A stretch of 64,000 bases of DNA from Streptomyces sp. RPA4-2 (GCF_012273515.2 NZ_CP050975.2:4092001-4156000), one strand, 5' to 3'; counted from the first letter of the stretch, positions 44,033 to 52,778 are shown. A program made the numbers and translations. The notes: generated by a model not told the origin, from the letters alone.

Positions 44033-45222
44033 CAGACCACCACCTCCCCGCCCTCGAAGAGGCGCGCGTCGTCGGCCGCGTGCGCCCGCAGCCGGTGCAC
44101 GGGCCCGAAGAGCAGTTCGTCGCCGGACGCCCGCTTGAAGTACAGGTGGGCCTCGTGCTCCCAGGTGAAGCCGATGCCCCCGTGCAGCTGGATCCCCTCG
44201 GCGGCGGCTGTGCGCAGCGCCTCCAGGGCCTGGGCGAGCGCGAGCCCCCCGACCCGTTCGTGGCCGCCGCCGTCACCGGCCGCCCAGGCCGCGTAGTAGG
44301 CGGCCGAGCGTGCCGCCTGCACCCGCACGTACACGTCGGCGAGGCGGTGCTTGACCGCCTGGAAGCTCCCGATGGCCCGCCCGAACTGCTCCCGCTGCCG
44401 CACGTACTCGACGGTCCGCTCCAGTGCCCGGTCGGCGGCGCCCACGGCCTCCGCGGCGAGCACGGCCGCGGCACTCCGGCCCAGGCCGGCGAGCGCGCCG
44501 AGCGCGTCGGCGTCCTCCCCCAGCGGCTCGGCCGCCACGTCCCTCAGCTCCACCCGGGCCTGCGCCCTCGTCTCGTCCAGCGAGGTCTGCCGCACCCGCA
44601 CGAGCCCCTCGGTGTCCTCCCGTACGAGGAACAGCGACGTCCGCGACCTGGCGAAGCCTCCGGTGTGCGCGGCCACCACCAGGAGCCGCGCGCTGTGTCC
44701 GTCGAGCACATGGGCCGCCTGCCCGTAGAGCCGCCAGCCGCCGTCGGCCCGCCGGGCCTGCACCCCGCCGGCGCGTCCGCCGCCCGCCCAGTCCCCGTGC
44801 TGGTCGCCGACCAGTCCGAGGGCGGTGGCGAGCCCGGCGCCCGGCACCACGAGGGCCGCGGTCAGGTCACCGCCCGCGATCCGGGGCAGCAGCGCGGCGC
44901 GCTGGTCCTCGGTGCCCAGGGCCAGGATCAGCGGGGCGGCCAGGACGGCCGTGGAGATCAGCGGCGACGGGGCCAGGGTGCGTCCCGACTCCTCACAGGC
45001 GAGGGCGAGTTCGGTGACCGAGCAGCCGACTCCGCCGTACCGCTCGGGAAGGGCGAGCCCCGGCAGACCGAGCTGCCGGGCGAACGTGTCCCACAGGCCG
45101 GTGTCGTATCCGGCGGCGGTCCGCACGGCCGCCCGCACCTCGTCCGGGCCGCACCGCTTGAGCAGGAGTTCCCGGAGGGTGCGGCGGATCTCGTCCTGTT
45201 CGGGGGTGAAACGGGCGTCCAT
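44032..45222 (-). CDS. Acyl-CoA dehydrogenase (FadE-type, heteromer-like)
   Basis: 396 residues. FTPEQDEIRRTLRELLLKRC, LGLPGLALPERYGGVGCSVTELALACEESGRTL, ERTVEYVRQREQFGRAIGSFQAVKHRLADVYVRVQAARS and EGIQLHGGIGFTWEHEAHLYFKRA are clear family motifs. The usual C-terminal GTxE(I)Q stretch is absent, and the middle is short of the SEPGxGSD motif, as in subunits of mycobacterial alpha2beta2 steroid acyl-CoA dehydrogenases. A partner subunit is therefore likely (inference). ATG behind CAGGAG; operator F ends 17 bp upstream. Followed by the Ddn-like gene. Confidence 0.9.
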   Translation of the reverse strand: MDARFTPEQDEIRRTLRELLLKRCGPDEVRAAVRTAAGYDTGLWDTFARQLGLPGLALPERYGGVGCSVTELALACEESGRTLAPSPLISTAVLAAPLILALGTEDQRAALLPRIAGGDLTAALVVPGAGLATALGLVGDQHGDWAGGGRAGGVQARRADGGWRLYGQAAHVLDGHSARLLVVAAHTGGFARSRTSLFLVREDTEGLVRVRQTSLDETRAQARVELRDVAAEPLGEDADALGALAGLGRSAAAVLAAEAVGAADRALERTVEYVRQREQFGRAIGSFQAVKHRLADVYVRVQAARSAAYYAAWAAGDGGGHERVGGLALAQALEALRTAAAEGIQLHGGIGFTWEHEAHLYFKRASGDELLFGPVHRLRAHAADDARLFEGGEVVV

Positions 45223-45239
45223 GGGCAGGCCTCTCCTGA

Positions 45240-45256
45240 TCTGACGGGCCGTCATA
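45240..45256. promoter_or_regulatory. Regulon operator copy F, TCTGACG-GGC-CGTCATA
   Basis: 17 bp upstream of the acyl-CoA dehydrogenase ATG in the divergent region 45223-45364; one arm departs from consensus at its sixth base. Confidence 0.75.
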
Positions 45257-45344
45257 TTAGGTCGCGCGGAGGAAGATGCACAGAGACAGGACGGAGGCGG
45301 GACGGAGCCGGGACAGGGCGGGACGGCCTCCCCCGTACCCATTA

Positions 45345-45361
45345 TCTGATGTACCGTCAGA
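45345..45361. promoter_or_regulatory. Regulon operator copy G, TCTGATG-TAC-CGTCAGA
   Basis: Only three bases separate the palindrome from ATG 45365. A TACCGT hexamer across its centre (45352-45357) ends seven bases before the ATG and could be the -10 of a leaderless promoter, so binding would directly block RNA polymerase. Confidence 0.8.
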
Positions 45362-45364
45362 TTC

Positions 45365-46537
45365 ATGACTCCGGGGAAGCGCAAGGTCGCCGTGGTCGGT
45401 GTCGCCCTCTCCGACTGCGGCCGGGTGGACGACGCGACCCCCTACACCCTGCACGCGCAGGCCGCCCGCCGGGCGCTCGCGGACGCGGGCCTGGACCGGG
45501 CGCGGGTCGACGGCTTCGCCTCGGCAGGCCTGGGCACGCTCCCCCCGGCCGAGGTCGCCGAGTACCTCGGGCTGCGACCCGCCTGGGTCGACTCGACCGC
45601 CGTCGGCGGCTCCACCTGGGAGGTCATGGCGGCGCACGCGGCCGACGCGATCGCGGCCGGCCACGCCCGCGCCGTCCTCCTCGTGTACGGGTCGACGGCT
45701 CGCGCGGACATCAAGGCGGGCCGCCGCACCGGCGACCTCTCCTTCGGCGCCCGGGGCCCGCTCCAGTTCGAGGTCCCCTACGGCCACACGCTCATCGCCA
45801 AGTACGCGATGGCCGCGCGCCGCCACATGCACCAGTACGGCACGACGCTCGAACAGCTCGCCTCGGTCGCCGTCCAGGCCCGCGCGAACGCGGCCCTGAA
45901 CCCGGAGGCGATGTTCCGCGCCCCGATCACGGTCGACGACGTCCTGTCCGGCCCGATGATCGCCGACCCCTTCACCAAGCTGCACTGCTGCCTGCGTTCC
46001 GACGGTGGCGCGGCGGTGCTGCTGGTGGCCGAGGAGTACGTACGGGACTGCCGTACGGCCCCGGTGTGGATCCTCGGCACCGGCGAGCACGTCTCGCACA
46101 CGACGATGTCCGAGTGGGCCGACTTCACGGTGTCCCCCGCGGCGGTCAGCGGACGTCTCGCCTTCGAGCGGGCGGGGGTGCGGCCGGACGAGATCGACGT
46201 GGCCGAGGTCTACGACGCCTTCACCTACATGACGCTCGTGACGCTGGAGGACCTGGGCTTCTGCGCGAAGGGCGAGGGAGGGGCGTTCGTGGACGCCGGG
46301 AAAGGGCGGCTGCTCGTGGGCGGGGAGCTGCCGGTGAACACCGACGGAGGCGGCCTGTCGGCCCAGCATCCCGGGATGCGGGGGCTGTTCCTGCTGGTCG
46401 AGGCGGTCCGGCAGCTGCGCGGGGAGGCGGACGGACACCAGGTACGACTCGCGGACGGCGAACCGCCCCGGCTGGCCGTGGCGTCCGGCACCGGGGGCTG
46501 GTTCTGCTCGTCCGGGACGGTGGTACTCGGGCGGTAG
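45365..46537 (+). CDS. Thiolase-like lipid-transfer protein (second copy)
   Basis: 390 residues, thiolase superfamily: KRKVAVVGVALSDCGR, AVGGSTWEVMAAHAADAIAAGHARAVLLVYG, IDVAEVYDAFTYMTLVTLEDLGFCAKGEG, VNTDGGGLSAQHPGMRG. Like the 36121 protein it has Gly at the usual nucleophilic Cys position, but it keeps an HPG near the end. The only other DUF35 gene (50471-50911) is about 4 kb away. ATG 45365 has no ribosome-binding site and sits three bases after operator G. Divergent from the acyl-CoA dehydrogenase gene. Confidence 0.9.
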   Translation: MTPGKRKVAVVGVALSDCGRVDDATPYTLHAQAARRALADAGLDRARVDGFASAGLGTLPPAEVAEYLGLRPAWVDSTAVGGSTWEVMAAHAADAIAAGHARAVLLVYGSTARADIKAGRRTGDLSFGARGPLQFEVPYGHTLIAKYAMAARRHMHQYGTTLEQLASVAVQARANAALNPEAMFRAPITVDDVLSGPMIADPFTKLHCCLRSDGGAAVLLVAEEYVRDCRTAPVWILGTGEHVSHTTMSEWADFTVSPAAVSGRLAFERAGVRPDEIDVAEVYDAFTYMTLVTLEDLGFCAKGEGGAFVDAGKGRLLVGGELPVNTDGGGLSAQHPGMRGLFLLVEAVRQLRGEADGHQVRLADGEPPRLAVASGTGGWFCSSGTVVLGR

Positions 46538-46553
46538 GGCCGCGACGGCCGCC

Positions 46554-46739
46554 TCAGCGGACGGTGCGGAGGAAGGCCGTCCAGGTGGTGGGGGTGACGG
46601 TGAGGGTGGGGGTCGCGTCCGCCGGGTTCTTGGAGTCGCGGATGTGGATGGTGGTGGGGGTGGTGGCTATTTCGAGACACTCGCCGCCTTCGTTGCCGCT
46701 GTAGTTCGACTTGAACCAGGCAAGTTCGGTTGTGTTCAA
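46554..46739 (-). CDS. DUF397 domain protein
   Basis: 61 residues: LAWFKSNYSGNEGGECLEIA, IHIRDSKNPADATPTLTVTPTTWTAFLRTV, a complete DUF397 domain. The start is a TTG overlapping the TGA of the XRE gene (TTGA), so expression depends on coupling to the regulator upstream. Convergent with the thiolase-like gene across 16 bp. Confidence 0.88.
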   Translation of the reverse strand: MNTTELAWFKSNYSGNEGGECLEIATTPTTIHIRDSKNPADATPTLTVTPTTWTAFLRTVR

Positions 46740-47530
46740 AGTTCTCCCGCCTTCTCCTTGATGAGCTTCGCGGACTCCCAGGGGTCGAGCGCCTCCGCCC
46801 GCAGGATGCCGAAGAGGTCGAACAGATCGGTCACCTGCTCCGGCTTGTGGATCAACCTATCGCCGCCACGCGCCTCCTCGTACACCAGATTGCGCCCCTC
46901 CTCAGTGCTCATCAGCTTCAATGGCCCCATCAGCCCGGCGTGCGTGTACCGCTTGGTCGGCATCACCTGAACCGTGAGGTGGTGCTTCATCCTCAGGCCG
47001 CACTCCAGAATGTGTCGCAACTGTTCCCGCAGCACCTCCTCGCTGCCGAGATCCCGCTCCAGAACCGACTCCTCGATCACATAGCCCACGTACGGCGGCG
47101 AGTTACGCCTCAGCACCGACTGCCGTTCGAGTCGAGCCGTGACATGCCGTTCGATCTCCTCCTCGGTGTACGCCGGCCGCCGCGCTTCGTACAGCGCCCG
47201 CGCATACGCCGGGGTCTGGAGCAGCCCCGGAATGAGCATCGTCTCGTACGCACTGATCACCCGCGCCTGTCGCTCCAGCCGCACCCAATTCAGGAACGTG
47301 GGCGGGTACTTCTCCTTCTCGATGATCTCGATGCACGCGATGAGTGCGCCCCTTGCGTCCAGCGCCGCGTCCACGTCTCTCAAGAAATCGATCGTCGGAA
47401 TCCGCTCGGCCCGCTCGTACGCCCCGAAACACGACTCGGACACGTGCACCAGGTCGGCGGCGTCCTTCTGCGTCAGCCCCAGCCGCCCCCGATGAATCCG
47501 CAGCAACTCCCCCACCAACCTGCGCCCCAT
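46736..47530 (-). CDS. XRE-family regulator with DUF5753 domain
   Basis: 264 residues. The HTH (GELLRIHRGRLGLTQKDAADLVHVSESCFGAYERAERIP) is at the N-terminus and the DUF5753 region follows (MLIPGLLQTPAYARALYEAR, LTVQVMPTKRYTHAGLMGPLKLM). The ATG start at 47530 (MGRRLVGELL) is preceded by GGTGGGG; a GTG two codons upstream is also possible. Paired with the overlapping DUF397 gene. Divergent from the small gene at 47638. Confidence 0.9.
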   Translation of the reverse strand: MGRRLVGELLRIHRGRLGLTQKDAADLVHVSESCFGAYERAERIPTIDFLRDVDAALDARGALIACIEIIEKEKYPPTFLNWVRLERQARVISAYETMLIPGLLQTPAYARALYEARRPAYTEEEIERHVTARLERQSVLRRNSPPYVGYVIEESVLERDLGSEEVLREQLRHILECGLRMKHHLTVQVMPTKRYTHAGLMGPLKLMSTEEGRNLVYEEARGGDRLIHKPEQVTDLFDLFGILRAEALDPWESAKLIKEKAGEL

Positions 47531-47637
47531 GGACACCCCACCACTCGCCCCCACGACAACCACCGTCCTCCCCACAACCGGCAATGTGGTCCGTGTTCAT
47601 CTGGTCACGCTACGCAACCGCCGTCACGCTCATAGTC

Positions 47638-48045
47638 ATGACGAACGAACTCACCCCGAATTGGGTCCCCAAGTCAGGTCTTCAACTACGTCTCGCCGGG
47701 GTCCACTTCGACGCCATCCGTGTGTGCGGCGTGCGCGGGGAAGCCGTACTGCACCACCTCACCGGACTGACCGACGGACGCCCCGGACCCGTCGTACGGG
47801 AGATGAGCGGCTGCCGGTGGACGTACTTCCTGCTGGCGCCCGGGGAGAGCGCGGAGCACGACTGGCCGCCGGGGGCCCGCCGCTTCGCCCGGTCCGGGCA
47901 CGACGAGTACATCGGGGTCCCCGCGCCGGAAGGCAACACCTACCCGCTCGGCTGGGGCGCCGGCGCACCGGAGGTCGGGGAGTTCGTGGACGCGGAACTG
48001 CTGCACGGGGTGCTGCTGGCGCAGCTCTGCCGGATGCCCGAGTGA
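47638..48045 (+). CDS. Small protein of unknown function
   Basis: 135 residues, start MTNELTPNWVPKSGLQLRLAG. It has HFDAIRVCGVRGEAVLHHL, MSGCRWTYFLLAPGESAEHDWPP and a HDEYIGVPAPEGNTYP stretch, and ends with AELLHGVLLAQL. This recalls the N-terminal segments of short primase-polymerase-like proteins that accompany XRE/DUF397 modules in Streptomyces (weak impression). It lies next to the XRE gene, divergently, and 11 bp before the PNPOx-like gene, so the two probably form a transcription unit. Confidence 0.65.
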   Translation: MTNELTPNWVPKSGLQLRLAGVHFDAIRVCGVRGEAVLHHLTGLTDGRPGPVVREMSGCRWTYFLLAPGESAEHDWPPGARRFARSGHDEYIGVPAPEGNTYPLGWGAGAPEVGEFVDAELLHGVLLAQLCRMPE

Positions 48046-48056
48046 TACTCGGGGGC

Positions 48057-48713
48057 ATGGGAACGGATCTTCACGAGCTGCTGAGGTCGCTGCGGGTGTG
48101 GGACGTCGAGCTGCCCTCCTTCGACCCGGCGGGGGCGCCCCCCGCACCACTGCCCCTGTTCACGGAGTGGTTCGCGCAGGCGGTGGCGGCGGGCCAGACG
48201 GAGCCGCACACGATGTCGCTGGCGACGGCGGACGAGGACGGTCTGCCGGACGTGCGGATCGTGATGCTGCACGGCGCGGACGCGGACGGCTGGGCCTTCG
48301 CGAGCCACACCACCAGCCGCAAGGGACGGCAGCTCGCGACCCGTCCGTACGCGGCGCTCGAGTTCTACTGGCCCGCCCAGGGCCGTCAGATCCGGCTGCG
48401 CGGCCCGGTGACGGTCGCGCCGCCGGAGGAGGGGCGGGCGGACCTGCACGCCCGGTCGACGGGGGCGCTGGCCGCCGCGCTGGTCGGCAGGCAGAGTGAG
48501 GTCCTCGGCTCGGTCGAGGAGTTGGCGCTCGCCTCGGACGCCGCCTGGGAGCGCGCCGGGCGCGAGCCGGACGCGACGGCGCCGACCTGGACCCTCTACC
48601 GCCTCCAGCCGGAGGAGGTGGAGTTCTTCCAGGGAGACGCGCGACGCCGGCACGTACGGCTCGTCTACCGCCGCACGGGAACGGACTGGCACACGGAGCT
48701 GCTGTGGCCCTGA
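48057..48713 (+). CDS. Pyridoxamine 5'-phosphate oxidase family protein
   Basis: 218 residues, split-barrel flavoprotein: TEPHTMSLATADEDGLPDVRIVMLHGADADGWAFASHTTSRKGRQLATRPYAALEFYW, QIRLRGPVTVAPPEEG, TLYRLQPEEVEFFQGDARRRHVRLVYRR. The length and the paired PLP-binding segments suit PdxH-type oxidases, which make pyridoxal phosphate with FMN and O2; a different FMN role is possible. It follows the unknown small gene by 11 bp. Confidence 0.88.
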   Translation: MGTDLHELLRSLRVWDVELPSFDPAGAPPAPLPLFTEWFAQAVAAGQTEPHTMSLATADEDGLPDVRIVMLHGADADGWAFASHTTSRKGRQLATRPYAALEFYWPAQGRQIRLRGPVTVAPPEEGRADLHARSTGALAAALVGRQSEVLGSVEELALASDAAWERAGREPDATAPTWTLYRLQPEEVEFFQGDARRRHVRLVYRRTGTDWHTELLWP

Positions 48714-48810
48714 GGGACTGAGGGCGCGGGGAACTGCACGACCAATTCCCACCCGCCCACACCCGAGGAACGAAGGACGAAGGACGAAGGACGAAGAACT
48801 CCCGTCACCG

Positions 48811-49707
48811 TCAGGCAGACATTTCGGCGGGACGCGAAGCGTCCTTGAAGTCGTACACGTCGAAGTCGGCCACCGGCCGGTAGCCGATCCGCTGGTAGAG
48901 GCCGTTGCTGGTGGGGTTGGAGAGGTCGGTGAAGAGCAGGACGTCGTCCACGCCGGAGGCCAGCGCGACCCGGCCGACCTCGACGGTGGCGGCCCCCGCG
49001 TAGCCCCGGCCGCGGAACGGGGCCGGGGTGTAGACGGGGCCGACGCGCACCTGGCGGGCGACCCGGGGGGTCGCGCCGGCCATCGCGACCGGGGTGCCGT
49101 CCGGCGCCTCCCACAGGGTGATGCCGCCGTGGGCGATCCGGGCCGCGGCCCAGTCGTCGGCGACCCGCGCGGTCCGCTCACCGACCGCTTCGGCGAACTC
49201 GCCGTACCAGCGGGCGAGCAGCCCCCGGTCACCGTCCTCGGCGACCCGTGGCCGGCCGGGCGGGACGGGCCCGGGCACGGTCGGTGTGTCCAGCCGGTAC
49301 AGCCGGTCGTGGCGGTGCAGCGGGGCGCTCACCCCCGGGCGGCGCCGCTGCCAGGCCTCGGCGAAGGCGGCCGCGGTGGCCCGGTCGGCGGTGACGCCCG
49401 GCAGGTCGTGTCCCAGCTCCGCCAGACGCGCGGCGAGGGAGTCGGCGTCCTCCGCGGACAGGGGCGTGACGTTCAGCCGGTGGGGTGGTGTGCGGAAGAA
49501 GGCCGCGCGTACCTCCCCGCCCCGCTCCAGCAGGCCGAGCACCGGCGGCCGCGCCCCGAACGTGCTCGGACCCCGGGTGCGCAGCGCGTGGGTCACCGTC
49601 AGCGGCACGGTGTGCAGAGCGGGCCGCGAACGGAGGAAGTCCCCCGCGCGCGCGAGGAAGGCGTCCACGTCGTGGGTGACCGCCCAGGTGTGAGGCTCAC
49701 GAGGCAT
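48811..49707 (-). CDS. GNAT-family N-acetyltransferase
   Basis: 298 residues. An N-terminal extension (about 150 residues) precedes the GNAT core with the acetyl-CoA loop VGPVYTPAPFRGRGYAGAATVEVGRVAL and the closing YQRIGYRPVADFDVYDF. The core acetylates an amine with acetyl-CoA; the substrate is unknown. The ATG at 49707 gives MPREPHTWAV. Neighbouring acetyltransferase at 49843 is a separate gene. Confidence 0.88.
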   Translation of the reverse strand: MPREPHTWAVTHDVDAFLARAGDFLRSRPALHTVPLTVTHALRTRGPSTFGARPPVLGLLERGGEVRAAFFRTPPHRLNVTPLSAEDADSLAARLAELGHDLPGVTADRATAAAFAEAWQRRRPGVSAPLHRHDRLYRLDTPTVPGPVPPGRPRVAEDGDRGLLARWYGEFAEAVGERTARVADDWAAARIAHGGITLWEAPDGTPVAMAGATPRVARQVRVGPVYTPAPFRGRGYAGAATVEVGRVALASGVDDVLLFTDLSNPTSNGLYQRIGYRPVADFDVYDFKDASRPAEMSA

Positions 49708-49842
49708 GCCGTCATGATTCCGCCCGCCGCCCACCCGCCGCCTCCGGTTTTTCCGGTACGGCGACCGGCCGGGAAGCGGGACAGGCCCGGGAGCGGGGTC
49801 TCACAGCGCGCTACGGCCGGACCGCCTGCGTGTCCGGGTCCG

Positions 49843-50439
49843 TCAGGGCCGGCACGGGTCGGTCGCGACCCGCGCGTGCAGATGGACGTCCCGGAACGCG
49901 TCGTGCCGCCCGGCTTCGAACATCGCGCCCCTGAGCGTCCCCTCGTAGCGGAACCCGCACCGCTCGGCGACCCGGCAGGAGGCCTCGTGGCCCAGGGCGT
50001 GACCCAGTTCCAGGCGGTGCAGACGGATCGCGCCGAAGGCGAAGCGGGAGGCCAGGGCGAGGGCGCGGGTGGCGACCCGATGGCCTCGGGCCTCCGGCAG
50101 GACCCAGTAGCCGATCCGGGCGACGCGCATGACGTGGTCGATCTCGTTGATGCCGATGTGCCCCAGTGCCGTACCGCCCGCCTCGTCCATGACGCAGAAG
50201 GAGACACCCGTGCCGTCGGCGGCGCTCTCGGTGCGCGAGCGGAGCGACTCGCGGGCGCTGTCGATGTCCCGGACGGGCCGGAGCGGGGTGTTCCAGCGCT
50301 GGAACTCCGGGTCGGACACACCGCGCAGCCAGGCCGCGACATCGACGTCGGAATCCGCGTCCCAGGGCCGCAGCAACAGACCGAGGCCGTGGAGCTCGGG
50401 GAAGGGCTCGGCGGGGGACCTCACGTGGAAACCGGACAC
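49843..50439 (-). CDS. GNAT-family N-acetyltransferase (RimJ/RimL-like)
   Basis: 198 residues. FPELHGLGLLLRPWDADSDVDVAAWL, LGHIGINEIDHVMRVARIGYWVLPEARGHRVATRALALASRFAF, LRLGHALGHEASCRVAERCGFRYEGTLR and RDVHLHARVATD give the pattern of small ribosomal-protein-type acetyltransferases. The start is a GTG. It ends just before another GNAT gene but is separated by 135 bp. Confidence 0.88.
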   Translation of the reverse strand: MSGFHVRSPAEPFPELHGLGLLLRPWDADSDVDVAAWLRGVSDPEFQRWNTPLRPVRDIDSARESLRSRTESAADGTGVSFCVMDEAGGTALGHIGINEIDHVMRVARIGYWVLPEARGHRVATRALALASRFAFGAIRLHRLELGHALGHEASCRVAERCGFRYEGTLRGAMFEAGRHDAFRDVHLHARVATDPCRP

Positions 50440-50470
50440 CCGTTCATTGAAACGCGTCGGCGGCCCGAGC

Positions 50471-50911
50471 TCACACCCGGGGCGCCCGGGGCCCGTGGGG
50501 GTGCGCGGGCGGAACCGCGGCGGGACGGGGACGGAAGACCGGCGTCCCGTCCCGGAAGGCCACCTCGAGCCGCATGCCGATCCGCAGCGCGTCCGGGGCG
50601 CACTCCACCACCTCGGTCATCATCCGCGGGCCCTCCGCGAGGTCGACGACGGCGGCGACGTACGGCACACGGTCGCCGAACGGCGGGAGGTCGTTGCGGT
50701 GCACGACGGACCACGTGTAGAGCGTGGCGCGGCCGCTCGCGGGCCGCCACCGCCCGTCCTCGCTCCAGCAGTGCGGACAGAACTCGCGGGGGTAGTGATG
50801 CGCCCGCCCGCAGGCGTCGCAGTGGCGCAGCAGCAGCCGGCCCGTCGCGGCCGCCTCCCAGTACGGCCGGGTGAAGGCGTCGGCCTCGGGCACGTCGAAC
50901 CGTGGGCTCAC
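50471..50911 (-). CDS. DUF35 OB-fold/zinc-ribbon protein
   Basis: 146 residues. The zinc ribbon CDACGRAHHYPREFCPHC (two CxxC pairs) follows DAFTRPYWEAAATGRLLLRH; the OB fold has ATLYTWSVVHRNDLPPF, PYVAAVVDLAEGPRMMTEVV and RLEVAFRDGTPVF. Such proteins bind CoA esters and partner thiolase-like or MaoC-like enzymes. The GTG start overlaps the stop of the DoxX gene (GTGA). It is second in a DoxX-DUF35 operon governed by operator H. The nearest thiolase-like partner in the window is at 45365. Confidence 0.9.
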   Translation of the reverse strand: MSPRFDVPEADAFTRPYWEAAATGRLLLRHCDACGRAHHYPREFCPHCWSEDGRWRPASGRATLYTWSVVHRNDLPPFGDRVPYVAAVVDLAEGPRMMTEVVECAPDALRIGMRLEVAFRDGTPVFRPRPAAVPPAHPHGPRAPRV

Positions 50912-51360
50912 CGGAACAGCCCGATCGCGTCGTCCAGCGACCACGTCTGCCAGGACATCCCGAACAGGGCGACCGCCGAGATCAGTGCCATCATCGCGTT
51001 CTGCCCCTGCTCGGCCCAGTCGTGGATCATGAGCGTGAAGTACAGGACGTTGAGCAGCAGCCCCCCGGCCAGGGCGACCGGGGTCAGCAGGCCGGCCACC
51101 AGGCCTAGTCCGAGGGCGAGTTCGGCGTACACGACGACGTGGGCCATCGCCTTCGGGCGTGGCGCCACGACCGTGTCGAAGCCGGAACGCACCGCGCTCC
51201 ACCGGTGTTTGGCCGCCACGTCCGCCGCCCACGCGATCCCGGTCCCCCGCTCGAACCAGGCCGTCCTGTCCTTGTGCCGCCAGCTCTCCAGCCACCACAG
51301 TCCGAGCCCGATCCGCAGCACGGCCAGCCATTGCGCCCCGTCGAGCCAGATCGTGTCCAT
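50908..51360 (-). CDS. DoxX-family membrane protein
   Basis: 150 residues with about four hydrophobic segments: WLAVLRIGLGLWWLESW, AHVVVYAELALGLGLVAGLL, VALAGGLLLNVLYFTLMI and AMMALISAVALFGM. The pattern matches the DoxX/SURF4-like family, which in other bacteria forms small-subunit quinone or sulfur oxidoreductase complexes or oxidative-stress membrane partners. ATG behind GGGGAGG. Operator H lies 28 bp upstream. Coupled to the DUF35 gene. Confidence 0.88.
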   Translation of the reverse strand: MDTIWLDGAQWLAVLRIGLGLWWLESWRHKDRTAWFERGTGIAWAADVAAKHRWSAVRSGFDTVVAPRPKAMAHVVVYAELALGLGLVAGLLTPVALAGGLLLNVLYFTLMIHDWAEQGQNAMMALISAVALFGMSWQTWSLDDAIGLFR

Positions 51361-51388
51361 GGCCGAACCTCCCCTGCCGTCACCCGTA

Positions 51389-51405
51389 TCTGACGGTACG
51401 TCAGT
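51389..51405. promoter_or_regulatory. Regulon operator copy H, TCTGACG-GTA-CGTCAGT
   Basis: Upstream of the DoxX-DUF35 operon, 28 bp from the start codon at 51360. Confidence 0.8.
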
Positions 51406-51584
51406 TCAGCGTACGCGGGATGTCCGCGCAAGAGGCGTACACCGACCCTGCCTCCACGTCCGGAACACAACCAGGTGACCTACGCCACCAACCGCACCCA
51501 CCCCTCCACAGCCGTGATCAGTTCGCAACCGATTCCGGTCTTGACCGAGACCTATCAATTGATGACGTGATTACGCTCGCGCTC

Positions 51585-52778
51585 ATGGCCGACTCGACTG
51601 CTTCCTCCACACTCCGCCCGGTACCGTCCCACGAGGACCGCCCCGTGTACGTGATCGGCGGCGGTCCCGGTGGCCTCGCGGCGGCGTACGCGTTGCGCGC
51701 CCAGGGCGTACGGGCCGTCGTGCTGGAGAAGTCCGACCGGGTCGGGGCCTCCTGGCGGCGCCACTACGACCGGCTGCACCTGCACACGACGCGCCGGCTG
51801 TCCGCCCTCCCAGGACTCGCGATGCCCCGCGCGTTCGGGCGGTGGGTCTCGCGCGACAACGTGGTGCGCTACCTGGAGAAGTACGCCGAGCACCACCAGT
51901 TGGAGATCGTCACGGGCGTCGAGGTCTCCCGCGTCGAACGCGCCGGTGACTCCTGGCTGCTGCACGCCACCGGCGGCCGCGAACTGACCGGCAGCGCGGT
52001 CGTCGTCGCCACCGGCCACAACCACACGCCCCGCATACCGGACTGGCCCGGCCGCGACGCGTACAGCGGCGAACTCCTGCACGCCGGCGACTACCGCGAC
52101 CCGGCCCCCTACGCCGGACGGGACGTCCTGGTCGTCGGCGTCGGCAACACGGGCGCCGAGATCGCCGTGGACCTGGTCGAGGGCGGCGCCGGGCGGGTGC
52201 GGCTCGCGGTGCGCACCGCCCCGCACATCGTGCGGCGTTCCACGGCCGGCTGGGCCGCCCAGTTCACCGGCATCCTCGTACGGCGGCTGCCGGTGCGCCT
52301 CGTCGACACCCTCGCCGGGCCGATGGCCAAGGTGAGCGTCCCGGACCTGTCGGCGCAGGGGCTGCCGCGCCCCGGCACCGGCCTCTACTCACGCGTCAAG
52401 GAAGGCTCGATCCCCGTCCAGGACGTCGGCCTCGTCGACGCCGTGCGCAAGGGGCGGGTCGAGATCGTGACGGCGGTGGAGGGCTTCGAGGAGGGCAAGG
52501 TCGTGCTCGCCGACGGAACGCGGATCGGCCCCGACGCGGTGATCGCCGCGACGGGGTACGAGCGCGCGCTGGAGGGCATGGTCGGTCACCTCGGCGTGCT
52601 GGACGAGCGCGGCCGCCCGGTCGTGCACGGCGGCCGCACCCCGAAGGACGCGCCCGGCCTGTACTTCACCGGTTTCACCAACCCCATCAGCGGCATGTTC
52701 CGCGAACTCGCCCTGGACGCCCGGAAGATCGCGAAGGCCGTGGCACGCGCCGCGGGACGGACCCGCACCGCGGACTGA
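51585..52778 (+). CDS. FAD-dependent NAD(P)-binding oxidoreductase (flavin-containing monooxygenase-like)
   Basis: 397 residues. The FAD dinucleotide fold is VYVIGGGPGGLAAAYALRAQGVRAVVLEKSD; the second NAD(P) fold is DVLVVGVGNTGAEIAVDLVEGG. The segment GASWRRHYDRLHLHTTRRLSALPGL and ATGYERALEGMV at the end are typical of Trk/FMO-like flavoproteins. The ATG 51585 has no clear ribosome-binding site; a GTG 18 bases upstream in frame is an alternative. ATCAATTGAT lies about 35 bp upstream. No regulon operator precedes it, so whether it belongs to the catabolic set is uncertain. Confidence 0.86.
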   Translation: MADSTASSTLRPVPSHEDRPVYVIGGGPGGLAAAYALRAQGVRAVVLEKSDRVGASWRRHYDRLHLHTTRRLSALPGLAMPRAFGRWVSRDNVVRYLEKYAEHHQLEIVTGVEVSRVERAGDSWLLHATGGRELTGSAVVVATGHNHTPRIPDWPGRDAYSGELLHAGDYRDPAPYAGRDVLVVGVGNTGAEIAVDLVEGGAGRVRLAVRTAPHIVRRSTAGWAAQFTGILVRRLPVRLVDTLAGPMAKVSVPDLSAQGLPRPGTGLYSRVKEGSIPVQDVGLVDAVRKGRVEIVTAVEGFEEGKVVLADGTRIGPDAVIAATGYERALEGMVGHLGVLDERGRPVVHGGRTPKDAPGLYFTGFTNPISGMFRELALDARKIAKAVARAAGRTRTAD

